Shown: positions 7,952-16,109, counted from the first letter of the stretch. The stretch: 64,000 bases of DNA from Arthrobacter sp. CJ23 (GCF_024741795.1 NZ_CP102950.1:1736001-1800000); one strand, 5' to 3'. The notes: generated from the letters alone by a model not told the origin. Numbers and translations are program-made.

Positions 7952-10033
7952 TCAGACGACCGTGAGCGTGACGGTGGAGCCCTCAGGGACCTCGGTGTCC
8001 ACCGGATTCTGGTCCCGGACCGTGCCGAAGAAGCCGCCCAGGACGTTGTTGACGACCACGTCGAAGCCCAGTTTCTCCAGGGCTACCCGTGCGGCGGCGG
8101 CCTGCTTGCCCACAAAGCTGGTGACCTTAACCATCTTGGGGCCCTTGGAGACCGTTAGGGTTACCGTCTCCCCGCGGATGACGGTGCCGTTGGCCGGGGA
8201 CTGGCCGACCACCGCTCCCTTGGGCACCTTCTTGTCGTTGACCGTTTCCGGTGCGATCTGTGCCTTCAAGCCGGCGTTCTGCAGGGCCTTCACGGCCTCG
8301 TCCTGGCCCATGCCGCGCACGTCCGGTACCGGAATGGGTTGGGGGCCCTTGGACAGCACCAGGGCCACCGCCGTGCCGTGCCGGACTGCCGTGGTGCCTG
8401 CCGGTTCCTGTGAGAGGACCGTTCCGGCCGGAGCCTTGTCGTCGTAGGCCTGGGTGACGATGCCCAGGGTCATTTCCGCCTTGTTGAGCTGGTCCTTGGC
8501 TTGGTCAAGTGTCAGCCCGGCCAGGGACGGCAGCGCGAACTGCTGTGCGCCCTTGGACACGAGGAGCGCGATCGGCTGGAACTTGCGTACCACCAGGCCC
8601 GAGGCAGGGTCGGTGCCGACCGTGAAGCCGGCCTCCACGTCGTCGTCGAACACGTCCCGGGGCTCGGACTGGAAGCCCGCGGTGCGCAGCAGCTGCTGGG
8701 CCTCGGCCACGGTCTTGTTCTTGACATCCGGGACTGTGGCGGGGGAGCCGGGGCCCATGCCAAAGAACCACCCGGCAGAGGTGGCCAGCAGGGCCAGGAC
8801 GATTACCACGATGGCCCAGATCATACCCCGCCGCCGGGGGTTGCCCTCGCGCAGCGAGCGGACAGAGGTCGCCGCGGCCCGCGCCCGGTCCTTTTCTTCC
8901 TGGCGCTCAAGGCGCCTGAGTTCGCGTTTGCCGGGCCGGGGAACCTGCTGCGTAGCGTCGGGGCCGGCTGCGTACAGGCCAGGAATGCCCGACGGCGGAA
9001 TCACCGCTGTCGGATTGCTTTGGCGGGAGATCACCTCGGTGGGGCGGCCCGTCACGGCCAGCGCCTCGGTGGGCTCGTTCCGGGGCGCGCCCGGCGTGAC
9101 GATGGCTGTCTGTCCGCCTGCCGGCGCGCCGGCTTGGGCAGGGGCATGCATCAGGGGCGGTTGCAGGTCGAGCTGCGCGTCGCTCAGGGTGGTCCGGATA
9201 TGCCGGAGTTCCGCGAGGAGCGCGGAGCCGTCCGCCGGGCGCTGCTCGGCGTCGTTTGCCGTGCACCACTGGACGAGTTCGTCCAGGTCGACGGCGAGCC
9301 CGGGTGCAGCTCCCGACGGCGGCCCCACCACTGAATTCACGTGCTGGTAAGCCACCTGGATGGGGACCTCGCCCTCGTAGGGCCTGCGCCCCGTGAGCAT
9401 TTCATAGAGCATGATGCCCGCCGAATAGACGTCGCTCCGCGCATCGGCGGCCTTCCCCAGGACAAGCTCGGGCGCCACATACGCGACGGTACCGATCAGG
9501 GAGCCGGTGCTGGTGGTGGACGTCACGGCCCGGGCCAGGCCGAAGTCACCCACCTTGATCCGGCCGTCGTCGGCGATCAGGACATTCTCGGGCTTGACGT
9601 CGCGGTGGATGAGTCCGGCCGCGTGGGCCGCCGCCAGTCCGGCGATGACGGGGTCGATGAGGGCCAGCGCGAGCCGCGGCGTCAAGGCCCCTTGTTCGTT
9701 GAGGAGATCCCGGAGCGTGTGGCCCTTGACGTACTCCATGACCAGATAGGCCGTGTGGCCATCCTGCCCCTGGTCCAGGACCCCCACCACGTGCGGGTGG
9801 GACAGGCTGGCGGCGGCCTTGGCCTCCTGGCTCAGGCGCTGCAGGAACGTGTGGTCGTTGGCCAGGTGCGGGTGCAGGACTTTGAAGGCCACGTCCCGCT
9901 CAAGGCGTTGGTCCGTGGCCAGGTAGACGGTGGACATGCCACCCCTCGCCAGCCGTGAGCGGACGCGGTACCGTCCGTCCACCAGGGTCCCGAGAAGTTG
10001 GTCCTGCACTTGTTCCTGCACTTGTTCCTGCAC
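7952..10033 (-). CDS. pknL: Membrane Ser/Thr protein kinase with four PASTA repeats (PknL type)
   Basis: The kinase domain covers about residues 20-285: Gly loop ARGGMSTVY, Lys51 in AFKVL, Glu70, catalytic loop HRDVKPEN (Asp145), DFG 163-165 and a Thr/Ser-rich activation loop at 171-178. A basic, Ala/Arg-rich juxtamembrane stretch leads to one membrane helix (404-425) and then four PASTA repeats (about 432-693), which in this family bind muropeptides or lipid II. The gene order with DAHP synthase, an Rv2175c-like protein and a polyprenyl synthetase matches the mycobacterial pknL (Rv2176) region, hence the symbol; mycobacterial PknL itself lacks the long PASTA tail, so the name rests on position. 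The GTG at 10033 is set by a TAGGAT 6 bases upstream. Confidence 0.93.
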   Translation of the reverse strand: MQEQVQEQVQDQLLGTLVDGRYRVRSRLARGGMSTVYLATDQRLERDVAFKVLHPHLANDHTFLQRLSQEAKAAASLSHPHVVGVLDQGQDGHTAYLVMEYVKGHTLRDLLNEQGALTPRLALALIDPVIAGLAAAHAAGLIHRDVKPENVLIADDGRIKVGDFGLARAVTSTTSTGSLIGTVAYVAPELVLGKAADARSDVYSAGIMLYEMLTGRRPYEGEVPIQVAYQHVNSVVGPPSGAAPGLAVDLDELVQWCTANDAEQRPADGSALLAELRHIRTTLSDAQLDLQPPLMHAPAQAGAPAGGQTAIVTPGAPRNEPTEALAVTGRPTEVISRQSNPTAVIPPSGIPGLYAAGPDATQQVPRPGKRELRRLERQEEKDRARAAATSVRSLREGNPRRRGMIWAIVVIVLALLATSAGWFFGMGPGSPATVPDVKNKTVAEAQQLLRTAGFQSEPRDVFDDDVEAGFTVGTDPASGLVVRKFQPIALLVSKGAQQFALPSLAGLTLDQAKDQLNKAEMTLGIVTQAYDDKAPAGTVLSQEPAGTTAVRHGTAVALVLSKGPQPIPVPDVRGMGQDEAVKALQNAGLKAQIAPETVNDKKVPKGAVVGQSPANGTVIRGETVTLTVSKGPKMVKVTSFVGKQAAAARVALEKLGFDVVVNNVLGGFFGTVRDQNPVDTEVPEGSTVTLTVV
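9998..10033 (-). repeat. Three tandem 12-bp units at the start of pknL
   Basis: The unit GTGCAGGAACAA is present twice exactly (10033-10022, 10021-10010) and once with one change (10009-9998). Each copy begins with an in-frame GTG, so the kinase could begin at any of three positions, and copy number could vary by slippage. Confidence 0.8.
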
Positions 10034-10039
10034 CCTACG

Positions 10040-10045
10040 ATCCTA
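10040..10045 (-). promoter_or_regulatory. -10 element of pknL (leaderless type)
   Basis: TAGGAT (minus strand) ends 6 bases before the GTG at 10033. No ribosome site is present between them. Confidence 0.55.
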
Positions 10046-10057
10046 ATGGAGGCGCAG

Positions 10058-10093
10058 AACGGGCCCGAACCGACAAGCGGTCCGGGCCCTGTT
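10058..10093 (-). terminator. Probable terminator after the LysM transglycosylase gene
   Basis: A stem of about 15 pairs (10058-10072 with 10078-10093) with one mismatch and one bulge and a 5-base loop. It lies between the end of the LysM gene and the pknL promoter, so the two minus-strand genes are separate units. Confidence 0.6.
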
Positions 10094-10110
10094 CATGTCT
10101 GGCTTTACGC

Positions 10111-11517
10111 CTAGCCGAAGGTCTTCTGGAGAGCCTTCACGGAGGCCACGTAGCGCTTGGTGTCTTCGTACATCCCGTACTTGCTGACCGAGTACTGGCC
10201 CTGGTAGTAGCCGGCGATGGCATTGTCCAGGCTGCTGCTGGTGGCCACGAGGGCCCGGATGATGGCGACGCCGGCGGTGGCGTTGTCATAGGGATCCAGG
10301 AGGTTGAGCTTCCGGCCCACCAGATCGGACGCCCACTCTCCGGAGGACGGGATGACCTGCATGGTTCCGATGGCATTTGCCGGGGAGACCGCGCGCTGGT
10401 CGAAGCCGGATTCCTGTTGCGCAAACGCCAGGGCCAGCGAGGGGTTGACGCCCATGCGCCGTGCGGTGTCCGCCACGATGCCCTTCATCTGCTCGCGGCT
10501 GGGAACCGGGGACGCGTTCAGCAGCGCCTTGTTCTGGTTGGCGGAGTTGACCACCGCCGCCGGGTACGTGAAGCCCAGGAAGGAACTCGGAACCAGCGGG
10601 GCCGTGCTGCCTGCAGGAGCGGTGCTGCCCGCGGGCTGCAGTGCGGTGGAGCCCGGGATGACCAGCTTCTGGCCCGGGTAGATGATGGTGGTCATCGACA
10701 GCTTGTTGGCCGTCAGGAGCGAGGACAGGGAAACACCGTGCCGCCCGGCGATGGCACCAAGGGTGTCCCCGGACTTGATCGTGTAGGAGCCGCCGCTGGC
10801 AGGCGCCGCGGGGGCAGCCGCAGGACCGGACGGGGCCGGAGCCGCGGGTGCTGCCGGCTGAGGTGCCGCCGGGGCCGAGGGCGCCGAGCCCGCACCCACC
10901 TTGACCTTCTGACCGGGGTAGATGATGGAGCGCATGTTCAGCCCGTTCCAGCTGAACAGCTCGGAGAGGGACACTCCGTGACGGGCCGCGATGGCACTGA
11001 GCGTGTCACCGGACTTGACGGTGTAGCTGGCGCCGCCTGATGCCTGCGGAGCCGCCGCTGCCGCGGGCGCTGCCGGGGCGGGAGCGGCCGGCGCGGCAGG
11101 AGCCGCGGAGCCGCCCAGCTTGATGGACTGGCCCGGGTAGATGATCGTGTTGACACCGAGGCCGTTCAGCTGCAGCACCGCCGTGGTGCTCAGGCCGAAG
11201 CGGCCGGCAATCGCGCTGATGGTGTCGCCGCGGACGATCGTGTAGCTGCTGGGAACAGCAGGCGCCATGGGGCGGAGCGAGCTTGGAATGGCAGCGGGTA
11301 CGGCGGATGCGGGAATCAGGTTCGCGGTCTGCGCGATGGCCTGCGCCTTCATGGCCGCAGCGAGCGTGGCCGGGATCTTGCGGGGCTGCGATGCAGCATC
11401 CGCCGTGGCCGGCTGGGCGAGGGCCAAGGAGGACAGGACGACGGCGGGAAGCGCTGCGGTCGTGGCCGCAATTGCCGGCATGCTCATGGTCCTCTTTGGC
11501 GAGCGGGGCGTCGTCAT
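10111..11517 (-). CDS. Secreted lytic transglycosylase with three LysM domains
   Basis: The protein binds and cleaves peptidoglycan outside the cell. It begins with a basic N-terminus and a hydrophobic signal segment, with likely cleavage after the ATA near residue 39. Three LysM domains follow at about 91-134, 164-207 and 244-287 (each ending IIYPGQ), joined by Ala/Pro linkers, then a C-terminal SLT domain from about 343 with catalytic Glu369 in AFAQQESGF, then GTMQVIP and the YYQGQ block. The ATG at 11517 has GAGGAC 6 bases before it. The gene is divergent from the Rv2175c-like gene and lies next to the PASTA kinase, so both neighbours concern the wall. The exact bond cleaved is inferred from family. 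Confidence 0.92.
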   Translation of the reverse strand: MTTPRSPKRTMSMPAIAATTAALPAVVLSSLALAQPATADAASQPRKIPATLAAAMKAQAIAQTANLIPASAVPAAIPSSLRPMAPAVPSSYTIVRGDTISAIAGRFGLSTTAVLQLNGLGVNTIIYPGQSIKLGGSAAPAAPAAPAPAAPAAAAAPQASGGASYTVKSGDTLSAIAARHGVSLSELFSWNGLNMRSIIYPGQKVKVGAGSAPSAPAAPQPAAPAAPAPSGPAAAPAAPASGGSYTIKSGDTLGAIAGRHGVSLSSLLTANKLSMTTIIYPGQKLVIPGSTALQPAGSTAPAGSTAPLVPSSFLGFTYPAAVVNSANQNKALLNASPVPSREQMKGIVADTARRMGVNPSLALAFAQQESGFDQRAVSPANAIGTMQVIPSSGEWASDLVGRKLNLLDPYDNATAGVAIIRALVATSSSLDNAIAGYYQGQYSVSKYGMYEDTKRYVASVKALQKTFG

Positions 11518-11771
11518 GGGATTGTCCTCATCTCGGCAGCGGGTCCCGAAGGACAGCCGTTCCTGATATCAGTGGTGCCAATGTTACTGAAGTTAGCAAT
11601 GGTGCAAGAGTGATCAAAATGAATCTCTCACATTTATGGAATCGGCACAAGAAATGCGGAGGTAAGCAGCCAGGGGAATTGTTCTCAGAAAAGCTGCCCG
11701 CTGATGGCTCCGGGAAAGTCCGGAGCGGCGCTGGCTAGGCGCGGAGCGGGCCGCCGTGGCAACCTTGATGC
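11518..11771. other. Divergent intergenic region with long leader for the LysM gene
   Basis: These 254 bases separate the LysM gene (minus) from the Rv2175c-like gene (plus). The middle, about 11575-11660, is much richer in A and T than its surroundings and is the likely promoter zone. On the minus strand a short GTCC-TTCG-GGAC hairpin (11544-11555) lies close to the LysM start. I looked for the c-di-AMP (ydaO) riboswitch that precedes many wall-hydrolase genes and could not find its conserved blocks. Confidence 0.4.
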
Positions 11772-12125
11772 GTGAGTAATGTAGAGAGCCTTGTTTCTGA
11801 TTGGCTGCCGCTGCCCGATATCGCCGAGCTGCTGGAAGTTTCCATCACGAAAGTCCATGGATTGCTGGATGAGCGTGCGCTTGTCGCCATTAGGCGGGGA
11901 GAGCGGAACATCCGTTCAGTTCCGGCCCTGTTTATCCAGGACGGCCATGTGGTGGACAGCCTTAAAGGCACCATCGCAGTCCTGAGCGATGCCGGCTACA
12001 CGGATGAGGAGCTCATTGTCTGGCTCTTCACCCCGGATGAGTCGCTGCGAGGCCGTCCAGTGGACGCCCTGCGGGAAGGCCGCAAGACCGAAATCCGCCG
12101 CCGCGCCCAGTCCCTGGCCTGGTAG
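11772..12125 (+). CDS. Rv2175c-type winged helix DNA-binding protein
   Basis: A 117-residue homologue of Rv2175c, the DNA-binding protein phosphorylated by PknL in M. tuberculosis. Matching blocks are LPDIAELLEVSITKVHGLLDE (a MerR-like helix-turn-helix), VVDSLKG, LSDAGYTDEELIVWLFTPD and RPVDALREG followed by RRRAQSLAW. The mycobacterial protein has a longer N-terminus carrying the phosphorylated Thr9; this one starts directly before the helix-turn-helix and has no Thr there, so any phosphorylation must be elsewhere. The GTG at 11772 is the only sensible start, but no ribosome site is visible. The DNA target is unknown. Confidence 0.85.
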   Translation: MSNVESLVSDWLPLPDIAELLEVSITKVHGLLDERALVAIRRGERNIRSVPALFIQDGHVVDSLKGTIAVLSDAGYTDEELIVWLFTPDESLRGRPVDALREGRKTEIRRRAQSLAW

Positions 12126-12147
12126 CCAAGCCATCAAGATATAGAAA

Positions 12148-12177
12148 CTCCTGGCGGCGGCAGTCCGCCGCCAGGAG
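12148..12177. terminator. Terminator between Rv2175c-like gene and polyprenyl synthetase
   Basis: A perfect 13-bp stem (12148-12160 with 12165-12177) with a CAGT loop. In the minus direction it is followed by a T-rich run, so it most clearly ends the polyprenyl synthetase operon, and it can also serve the converging gene. Confidence 0.8.
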
Positions 12178-12179
12178 GG

Positions 12180-13274
12180 TCAGGCTGCCCGGCTGACCGC
12201 TGCCTCGGCAAGCTGCCGCAGGGCGGCGAGGGGCAGTTCGTCCAGGGGCAGCAGCTCAAGGGCTTCGAATGCCGTATCGCTGAGTCCATCGATCATCGAC
12301 TCCGCAGCTTCAAGTGCCCCGCAGTCGACGATGATGCGCCGGATCTCCGCCACCTCGGTCCCGCCCAGGTCCTGCCGGCCCAGCATGCGGTCGATGTATT
12401 CGGATTCCGGGGCCGGAGCCTTCTCGATCGCCAGGTTGACCAGCACGGTCCGCTTCCCTTCGCGGAGGTCGTCTCCAGCGGGCTTGCCGGTGGTTTCCGG
12501 ATCGCCGAAAACGCCAAGGACGTCGTCCCGCATCTGGAACGCCTCGCCCAGCGGCAGGGAGAACGCCGAATAGTTCCGCAGCAGTTCCTCGCCCGCGCCC
12601 GCCAAGGCGCCACCGAGCGCCAGCGGATGCTCCATTGAGTACTTTGCCGATTTGTACCGGATGATCGACTTTGCGCGCTGCACTGCTCCGGCACGGTCGC
12701 GGACCGGGCCGGCCACTTCCTCGAGGATGTCCAGGTATTGTCCGGCCATGACCTCTGCCCGCATGAGGTTGAAGATGCGCCGGGACTCGGTGCCCCAGGC
12801 CGCGCGGCTGCCGATCTGCGTGAAGGTCTCCTCGCTGAAGGAAAGGCAAAGGTCACCAGTCAGGATGGCTGCGGCATGGCCGAACCTTTCGCTGTCCAGT
12901 GCCCAGCCTTCGCGCTCATGGAGCAGGCTGAACCGACGGTGGACGCTGGGCCCGCCGCGGCGCGTGTCGGAGCGGTCGATGATGTCGTCGTGGATAAGTG
13001 CGGCGGCCTGGAACAGTTCCAAGGCACACCCGGCAGTCACGACGTCCTCGTGGCCAGTACTGCCTCCGGCTCCCCGCCAGCCCCAGTAGCACATCAGTGC
13101 CCGGAGCCGTTTGCCGCCGGTGACAAGGTTCGAGATGGAGCCCATGAGCGGAGCCACGTCCGGAGAAATCCCGGCCATCATGTCCTGCTGGCCTGCCAGG
13201 AAACTGCTGAGCTTGCCGGCGACGCCGCCGATGAACAGGTCCTGCTCCTCGCGGAGCTGCTCGGCCGGCGTCAC
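12180..13274 (-). CDS. Polyprenyl (geranylgeranyl-type) diphosphate synthase
   Basis: Chain-elongating trans-prenyltransferase that adds isopentenyl diphosphate to allylic diphosphates. The first Asp-rich motif is DDIID (residues 96-100) followed by DTRRGGPSVH; the second is RDDVLGVFGD near 250; GGKRLR is near 53-58. At 364 residues it fits the IdsA/GrcC family; product length (C20 or longer) cannot be decided. Its position beside the PknL/Rv2175c-like pair matches idsA2 (Rv2173) of mycobacteria. The GTG start overlaps the stop of the upstream lipoprotein gene as GTGA, so the two are translationally coupled. Confidence 0.88.
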   Translation of the reverse strand: MTPAEQLREEQDLFIGGVAGKLSSFLAGQQDMMAGISPDVAPLMGSISNLVTGGKRLRALMCYWGWRGAGGSTGHEDVVTAGCALELFQAAALIHDDIIDRSDTRRGGPSVHRRFSLLHEREGWALDSERFGHAAAILTGDLCLSFSEETFTQIGSRAAWGTESRRIFNLMRAEVMAGQYLDILEEVAGPVRDRAGAVQRAKSIIRYKSAKYSMEHPLALGGALAGAGEELLRNYSAFSLPLGEAFQMRDDVLGVFGDPETTGKPAGDDLREGKRTVLVNLAIEKAPAPESEYIDRMLGRQDLGGTEVAEIRRIIVDCGALEAAESMIDGLSDTAFEALELLPLDELPLAALRQLAEAAVSRAA

Positions 13275-13819
13275 TTGATGGATCCTTCGCTGACGTTGGC
13301 ACCGATGGTGAATGTCGCCGTGCCGTCCTTTTCCGTGATGGAGACGTTCACGGTTTCGATGTCGCCTCGAAGGAAGTCCTTGGTGGTGACGTCACCCACA
13401 GCATCACCCGGAATGGCTTTGAATCCCTGGTCTTCGAAAGCCTTGGTATAGAAGACTGCGACTGCCGCGGCGGCGCCCTGGATACGAGCCACGAGGGCCA
13501 CCGATGCGGGGGAGGAATTCTTGTCATAACTGCTTGACTGGACGGTTGCGCCGGGCATGAGGGGGATCAGCTGCTGCGGAAAGCCGGCCACAAGTTCGCC
13601 CACGGCGGCGGAGGCGCCGGCAACCGGCGCGCTGGACGCTGCGGTCGCCGGTGCAGAAGGCTGCGAGGCCGACGGCGACGGGGTCGCCGCAGTCATCGCC
13701 GCCGTCGACGATGTGGCGGATCCGCCCGGCGTGGCGGGCGAGCAGGCCGAGACGGCAAGGGCAACGCCGACGGCGAGCACAGCCAGCCCTTGCGGACGAG
13801 GCCTTCCAAAGAGCTTCAC
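13271..13819 (-). CDS. Small secreted lipoprotein, function unknown
   Basis: The 182-residue product has a lipoprotein signal: basic start, hydrophobic stretch, and lipobox AVSAC with the lipidated Cys at 26. A Ser/Thr/Ala-rich linker follows, then a compact domain of about 115 residues (VGELVAGFPQQLIPLMPG through FTIGANVSEGSI) that I cannot assign. The GTG at 13819 has AGGAGG upstream (9-base gap). It is the first gene of a two-gene operon with the polyprenyl synthetase. In mycobacteria a lipoprotein gene, lppM, also lies near idsA2, but I see too little similarity to claim orthology. Confidence 0.8.
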   Translation of the reverse strand: MKLFGRPRPQGLAVLAVGVALAVSACSPATPGGSATSSTAAMTAATPSPSASQPSAPATAASSAPVAGASAAVGELVAGFPQQLIPLMPGATVQSSSYDKNSSPASVALVARIQGAAAAVAVFYTKAFEDQGFKAIPGDAVGDVTTKDFLRGDIETVNVSITEKDGTATFTIGANVSEGSIK

Positions 13820-13879
13820 AGGGATTTCCCTCCTGGGGTGACGCCGGATTGTGCCTCCAGTTTAGTCAGTGCCCCGGCA

Positions 13880-13885
13880 TAGTAT
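13880..13885 (+). promoter_or_regulatory. -10 element of dinB (leaderless type)
   Basis: TAGTAT ends 7 bases before the GTG at 13893. It supports that start over the GTG 8 codons further upstream, which lies before the hexamer. Confidence 0.55.
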
Positions 13886-13892
13886 TGCCGGT

Positions 13893-15164
13893 GTGAGGCC
13901 GGAGACGTCCGGCGGTGCCCCCGGCGCCGCCCCAGACCCCGCCCGCGGCCCCGAGGAGGCGCTGCGGGAACTCCGGCGCGCCAGCATCATGCACGTTGAC
14001 ATGGACGCGTTCTTTGTTTCGGTTGAACTCCGCAGCCGTCCGGAACTTCGGGGCAAGCCCGTCATCGTTGGCTTTCCTGCCGAGCGTTCAGTGGTCTTGT
14101 CCGCCTCGTACGAGGCCAGGGCCTTGGGCGTCAAATCCGCCATGCCCATGGCGGCGGCCATGCGGATGAGTCCCACGGCGGTGGTGATCAACCCCCGGCA
14201 CAAGCTGTATTACGAGGTTTCAGACCAGCTGATGGAGATCTTCGGATCCATCACCGATCTGGTGGAGCCGCTGAGCGTGGACGAGGCGTTCCTGGACGTG
14301 GGCGGTGCCATCCGCCGGCTGGGTCCGCCGCTCGAAATCGGCAAGTTGGTGCGGCGACGGGTCGCGGCGGAATTGGGCATCACCGCTTCAGTGGGGATCG
14401 CCGCGAGCAAATTTGTGGCCAAGATCGCATCCACGCGGTGCAAGCCGGACGGCCTGCTGCTCATTGAGGCCGAGCAGACGGTCCCGTATTTACAGAGCCT
14501 TCCCGTCAGCGCACTATGGGGCGTCGGCGGCAAGACGGAACAGGCCCTTGCCCGCCTCGGCATCCGCACCGTGGCGGACGTCGCTGCCACGCCGGTGGCC
14601 TCCTTGAAAAAGATGCTCGGAGCCACCGGGGAACATGTGTACCGGCTGGCTTGGGGGATAGACCCCCGCCCCGTGACGCCCACGCGGCTGGAGAAGAGCA
14701 TCGGATCCGAGGAAACGTTCGCCGTCGATACCTCCGACGCAGCGTTGCTGCACCGTGAGCTCCTGCGGCTGTCCCATCGCACGGCATCCCGGCTCCGCGG
14801 GGCCGGGATGCTGGCGCGGACCATTGCCTTGAAGCTTCGCTATGCGGATTTCTCCACCGTGACCCGCAGCCGGACGGTGCAGACTCCCGTTGACAGTGCG
14901 CAACTGATCTACCAGGTGGTGGTCCAGCTTCTTGATTCGCTGGGGGACCGGCCCATGACCGTGAGGCTGGTGGGGGTCCGGGCAGAACAGCTGGAACCGG
15001 CCGATCAGGCCTCACTTCAGCTGAGCCTGGACCGCCGGGACGACAACTGGCGTGCGGCGGAACAGGCCCTGGACAGGGTTTCCGAGCGCTTCGGCTCCAA
15101 GACGCTGCTTCCCGCCAGGCTGCTGGAACAACGCAAGGGCATCAAGCCGACGGAGAATGACTGA
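13893..15164 (+). CDS. dinB: DNA polymerase IV (Y-family)
   Basis: Low-fidelity translesion polymerase. Palm residues are visible: HVDMDAFFVSVE near the N-terminus and SVDEAFLDVGG with the catalytic Asp-Glu pair. The helix-hairpin-helix region (LWGVGGKTEQALARLGI) and the little-finger domain follow. About 30 residues rich in Pro and Gly precede the polymerase core. The product is about 423 residues, somewhat longer than E. coli DinB. The C-terminus ends LLEQRKGIKPTEND; I see no obvious canonical clamp-binding peptide at the very end. I found no clear LexA box directly upstream. Confidence 0.9.
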   Translation: MRPETSGGAPGAAPDPARGPEEALRELRRASIMHVDMDAFFVSVELRSRPELRGKPVIVGFPAERSVVLSASYEARALGVKSAMPMAAAMRMSPTAVVINPRHKLYYEVSDQLMEIFGSITDLVEPLSVDEAFLDVGGAIRRLGPPLEIGKLVRRRVAAELGITASVGIAASKFVAKIASTRCKPDGLLLIEAEQTVPYLQSLPVSALWGVGGKTEQALARLGIRTVADVAATPVASLKKMLGATGEHVYRLAWGIDPRPVTPTRLEKSIGSEETFAVDTSDAALLHRELLRLSHRTASRLRGAGMLARTIALKLRYADFSTVTRSRTVQTPVDSAQLIYQVVVQLLDSLGDRPMTVRLVGVRAEQLEPADQASLQLSLDRRDDNWRAAEQALDRVSERFGSKTLLPARLLEQRKGIKPTEND

Positions 15165-15393
15165 ACGACGCGGCCATGGCCCGTGGTCGTCTTTCAGAAC
15201 AGGCCGCGACAAACTATCCTAGATATACAGAGATTTGAAACGTCTGGACAAACTGTCCCTTGGCTGTGGGTCGCTCGGATGTGCCTGAAATTCACCCAGG
15301 ATTCCGGGAACAATTCGGGAGGCCCATCCGTTCTGGGAACAGACGCACAGGCCGCGAACGCGTCCAGATGCTGGCCGACTAAAGGAGGTCGTG

Positions 15394-15762
15394 ATGCCCC
15401 TCTCGGAGCATGAACAGAAGCTGCTTGAGCAACTCGAAAAGCAGCTTCACGAGGACGATCCGAAGTTTGCCAATTCAATGGGGTCGGACCCCATCCGCAG
15501 TTGGTCAACCCGGCATGTCATCATCGGAGTCTTGGGTGCCATCGCCGGCATTCTTCTGCTCCTTATCGGCGTGACCACGCAGCTCATCGCCCTGGGTGTG
15601 CTGGGCTTCGTCGTCATGGGGGCCGGCGTCTACTTTGCAACGCTCCGTGGTGCAGCCTTTGGCAAAGCCGGAGCGCGCAACCGCAAGCCCGGCAAATCCA
15701 AGAGTTCATTCATGAGCAGCCTCGAAGAGCGCTGGGACGAACGCCGCCGCGACGATACCTGA
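15394..15762 (+). CDS. DUF3040 family membrane protein
   Basis: A 122-residue protein of a family widespread in actinobacteria next to the dcw cluster. It starts PLSEHEQKLLEQLEKQL, the family signature, followed by two adjacent membrane helices (VIIGVLGAIAGILLLLIGV; LIALGVLGFVVMGAGVYFA) and a basic tail. Perfect AGGAGG at 15383-15388 is 5 bases before the ATG at 15394; a GTG directly before that ATG is also in frame but too close to the site. Its role is unknown; the place upstream of mraZ suggests an envelope function. Confidence 0.85.
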   Translation: MPLSEHEQKLLEQLEKQLHEDDPKFANSMGSDPIRSWSTRHVIIGVLGAIAGILLLLIGVTTQLIALGVLGFVVMGAGVYFATLRGAAFGKAGARNRKPGKSKSSFMSSLEERWDERRRDDT

Positions 15763-15892
15763 TTCACCCAGTACAGGAGATCCGTCCGGCAAGCACCGCC
15801 GGCCGCAAACATCAGGTGCCCGATGTTGCTGCCGCTTGGCCGGGCAGCCGTCAGACCCCGCCTCCACTTTGCACCCCGAGTGCCAGGCCACA

Positions 15893-15926
15893 TGCGAAAA
15901 AGACCCGCACTGCGGGTCTTTTCGCA
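15893..15926. terminator. Terminator upstream of mraZ
   Basis: A stem of 15-16 pairs (15893-15908 with 15912-15926), GC-rich near the loop and with A and T tracts at the base on both sides. It is a typical factor-independent terminator in either direction and separates the DUF3040 gene from the dcw cluster. Confidence 0.88.
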
Positions 15927-15964
15927 TTTAAGGGCCCGTTTTGGCCTCTCTCCTCCATTTCCCA

Positions 15965-15989
15965 CCACCGCATCCTCCACTTTCCCCCA
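15965..15989 (-). promoter_or_regulatory. Upstream inverted array of MraZ-like boxes
   Basis: Read on the minus strand, TGGGG (15989-15985) and TGGAG (15979-15975) are separated by exactly 5 bases, with a weaker GGTGG (15969-15965) one period further. The 10-base period is the same as in the array over the mraZ promoter. Confidence 0.4.
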
Positions 15990-16057
15990 CGGCCATGGTT
16001 CCCTGCGTTCCCGGGGCGATCGAAAGTCAAAGTGGTGGAGAAACGCGCCCGCTTGCG

Positions 16058-16085
16058 TTGACGGGGGAGCGTTGTGGAGTAAAGT
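16058..16085 (+). promoter_or_regulatory. mraZ (dcw cluster) promoter
   Basis: TTGACG (16058-16063), a 16-base spacer and TAAAGT (16080-16085). Transcription should begin near 16092, about 60 bases before the ATG of mraZ. Confidence 0.65.
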
Positions 16086-16109
16086 GGAGCGCGTAAGAGG
16101 GTAGTGGCA
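16065..16109 (+). promoter_or_regulatory. Array of MraZ-like operator boxes
   Basis: TGGAG occurs at 16075-16079 and 16085-16089 with a 5-base spacer; degenerate copies continue the 10-base register at 16065 (GGGAG), 16095 (AAGAG) and 16105 (TGGCA). MraZ of E. coli and Mycoplasma binds TGGGN repeats with 5-base spacers in front of its own operon. The array here covers the spacer, the -10 and the transcription start, so autorepression is likely. Confidence 0.55.

Noticed and set aside
11518..11771. Possible c-di-AMP (ydaO) riboswitch before the LysM transglycosylase gene
   Set aside because: Such riboswitches often precede actinobacterial wall hydrolases, but the conserved G-rich and GGGUGAA blocks are not present in the leader.
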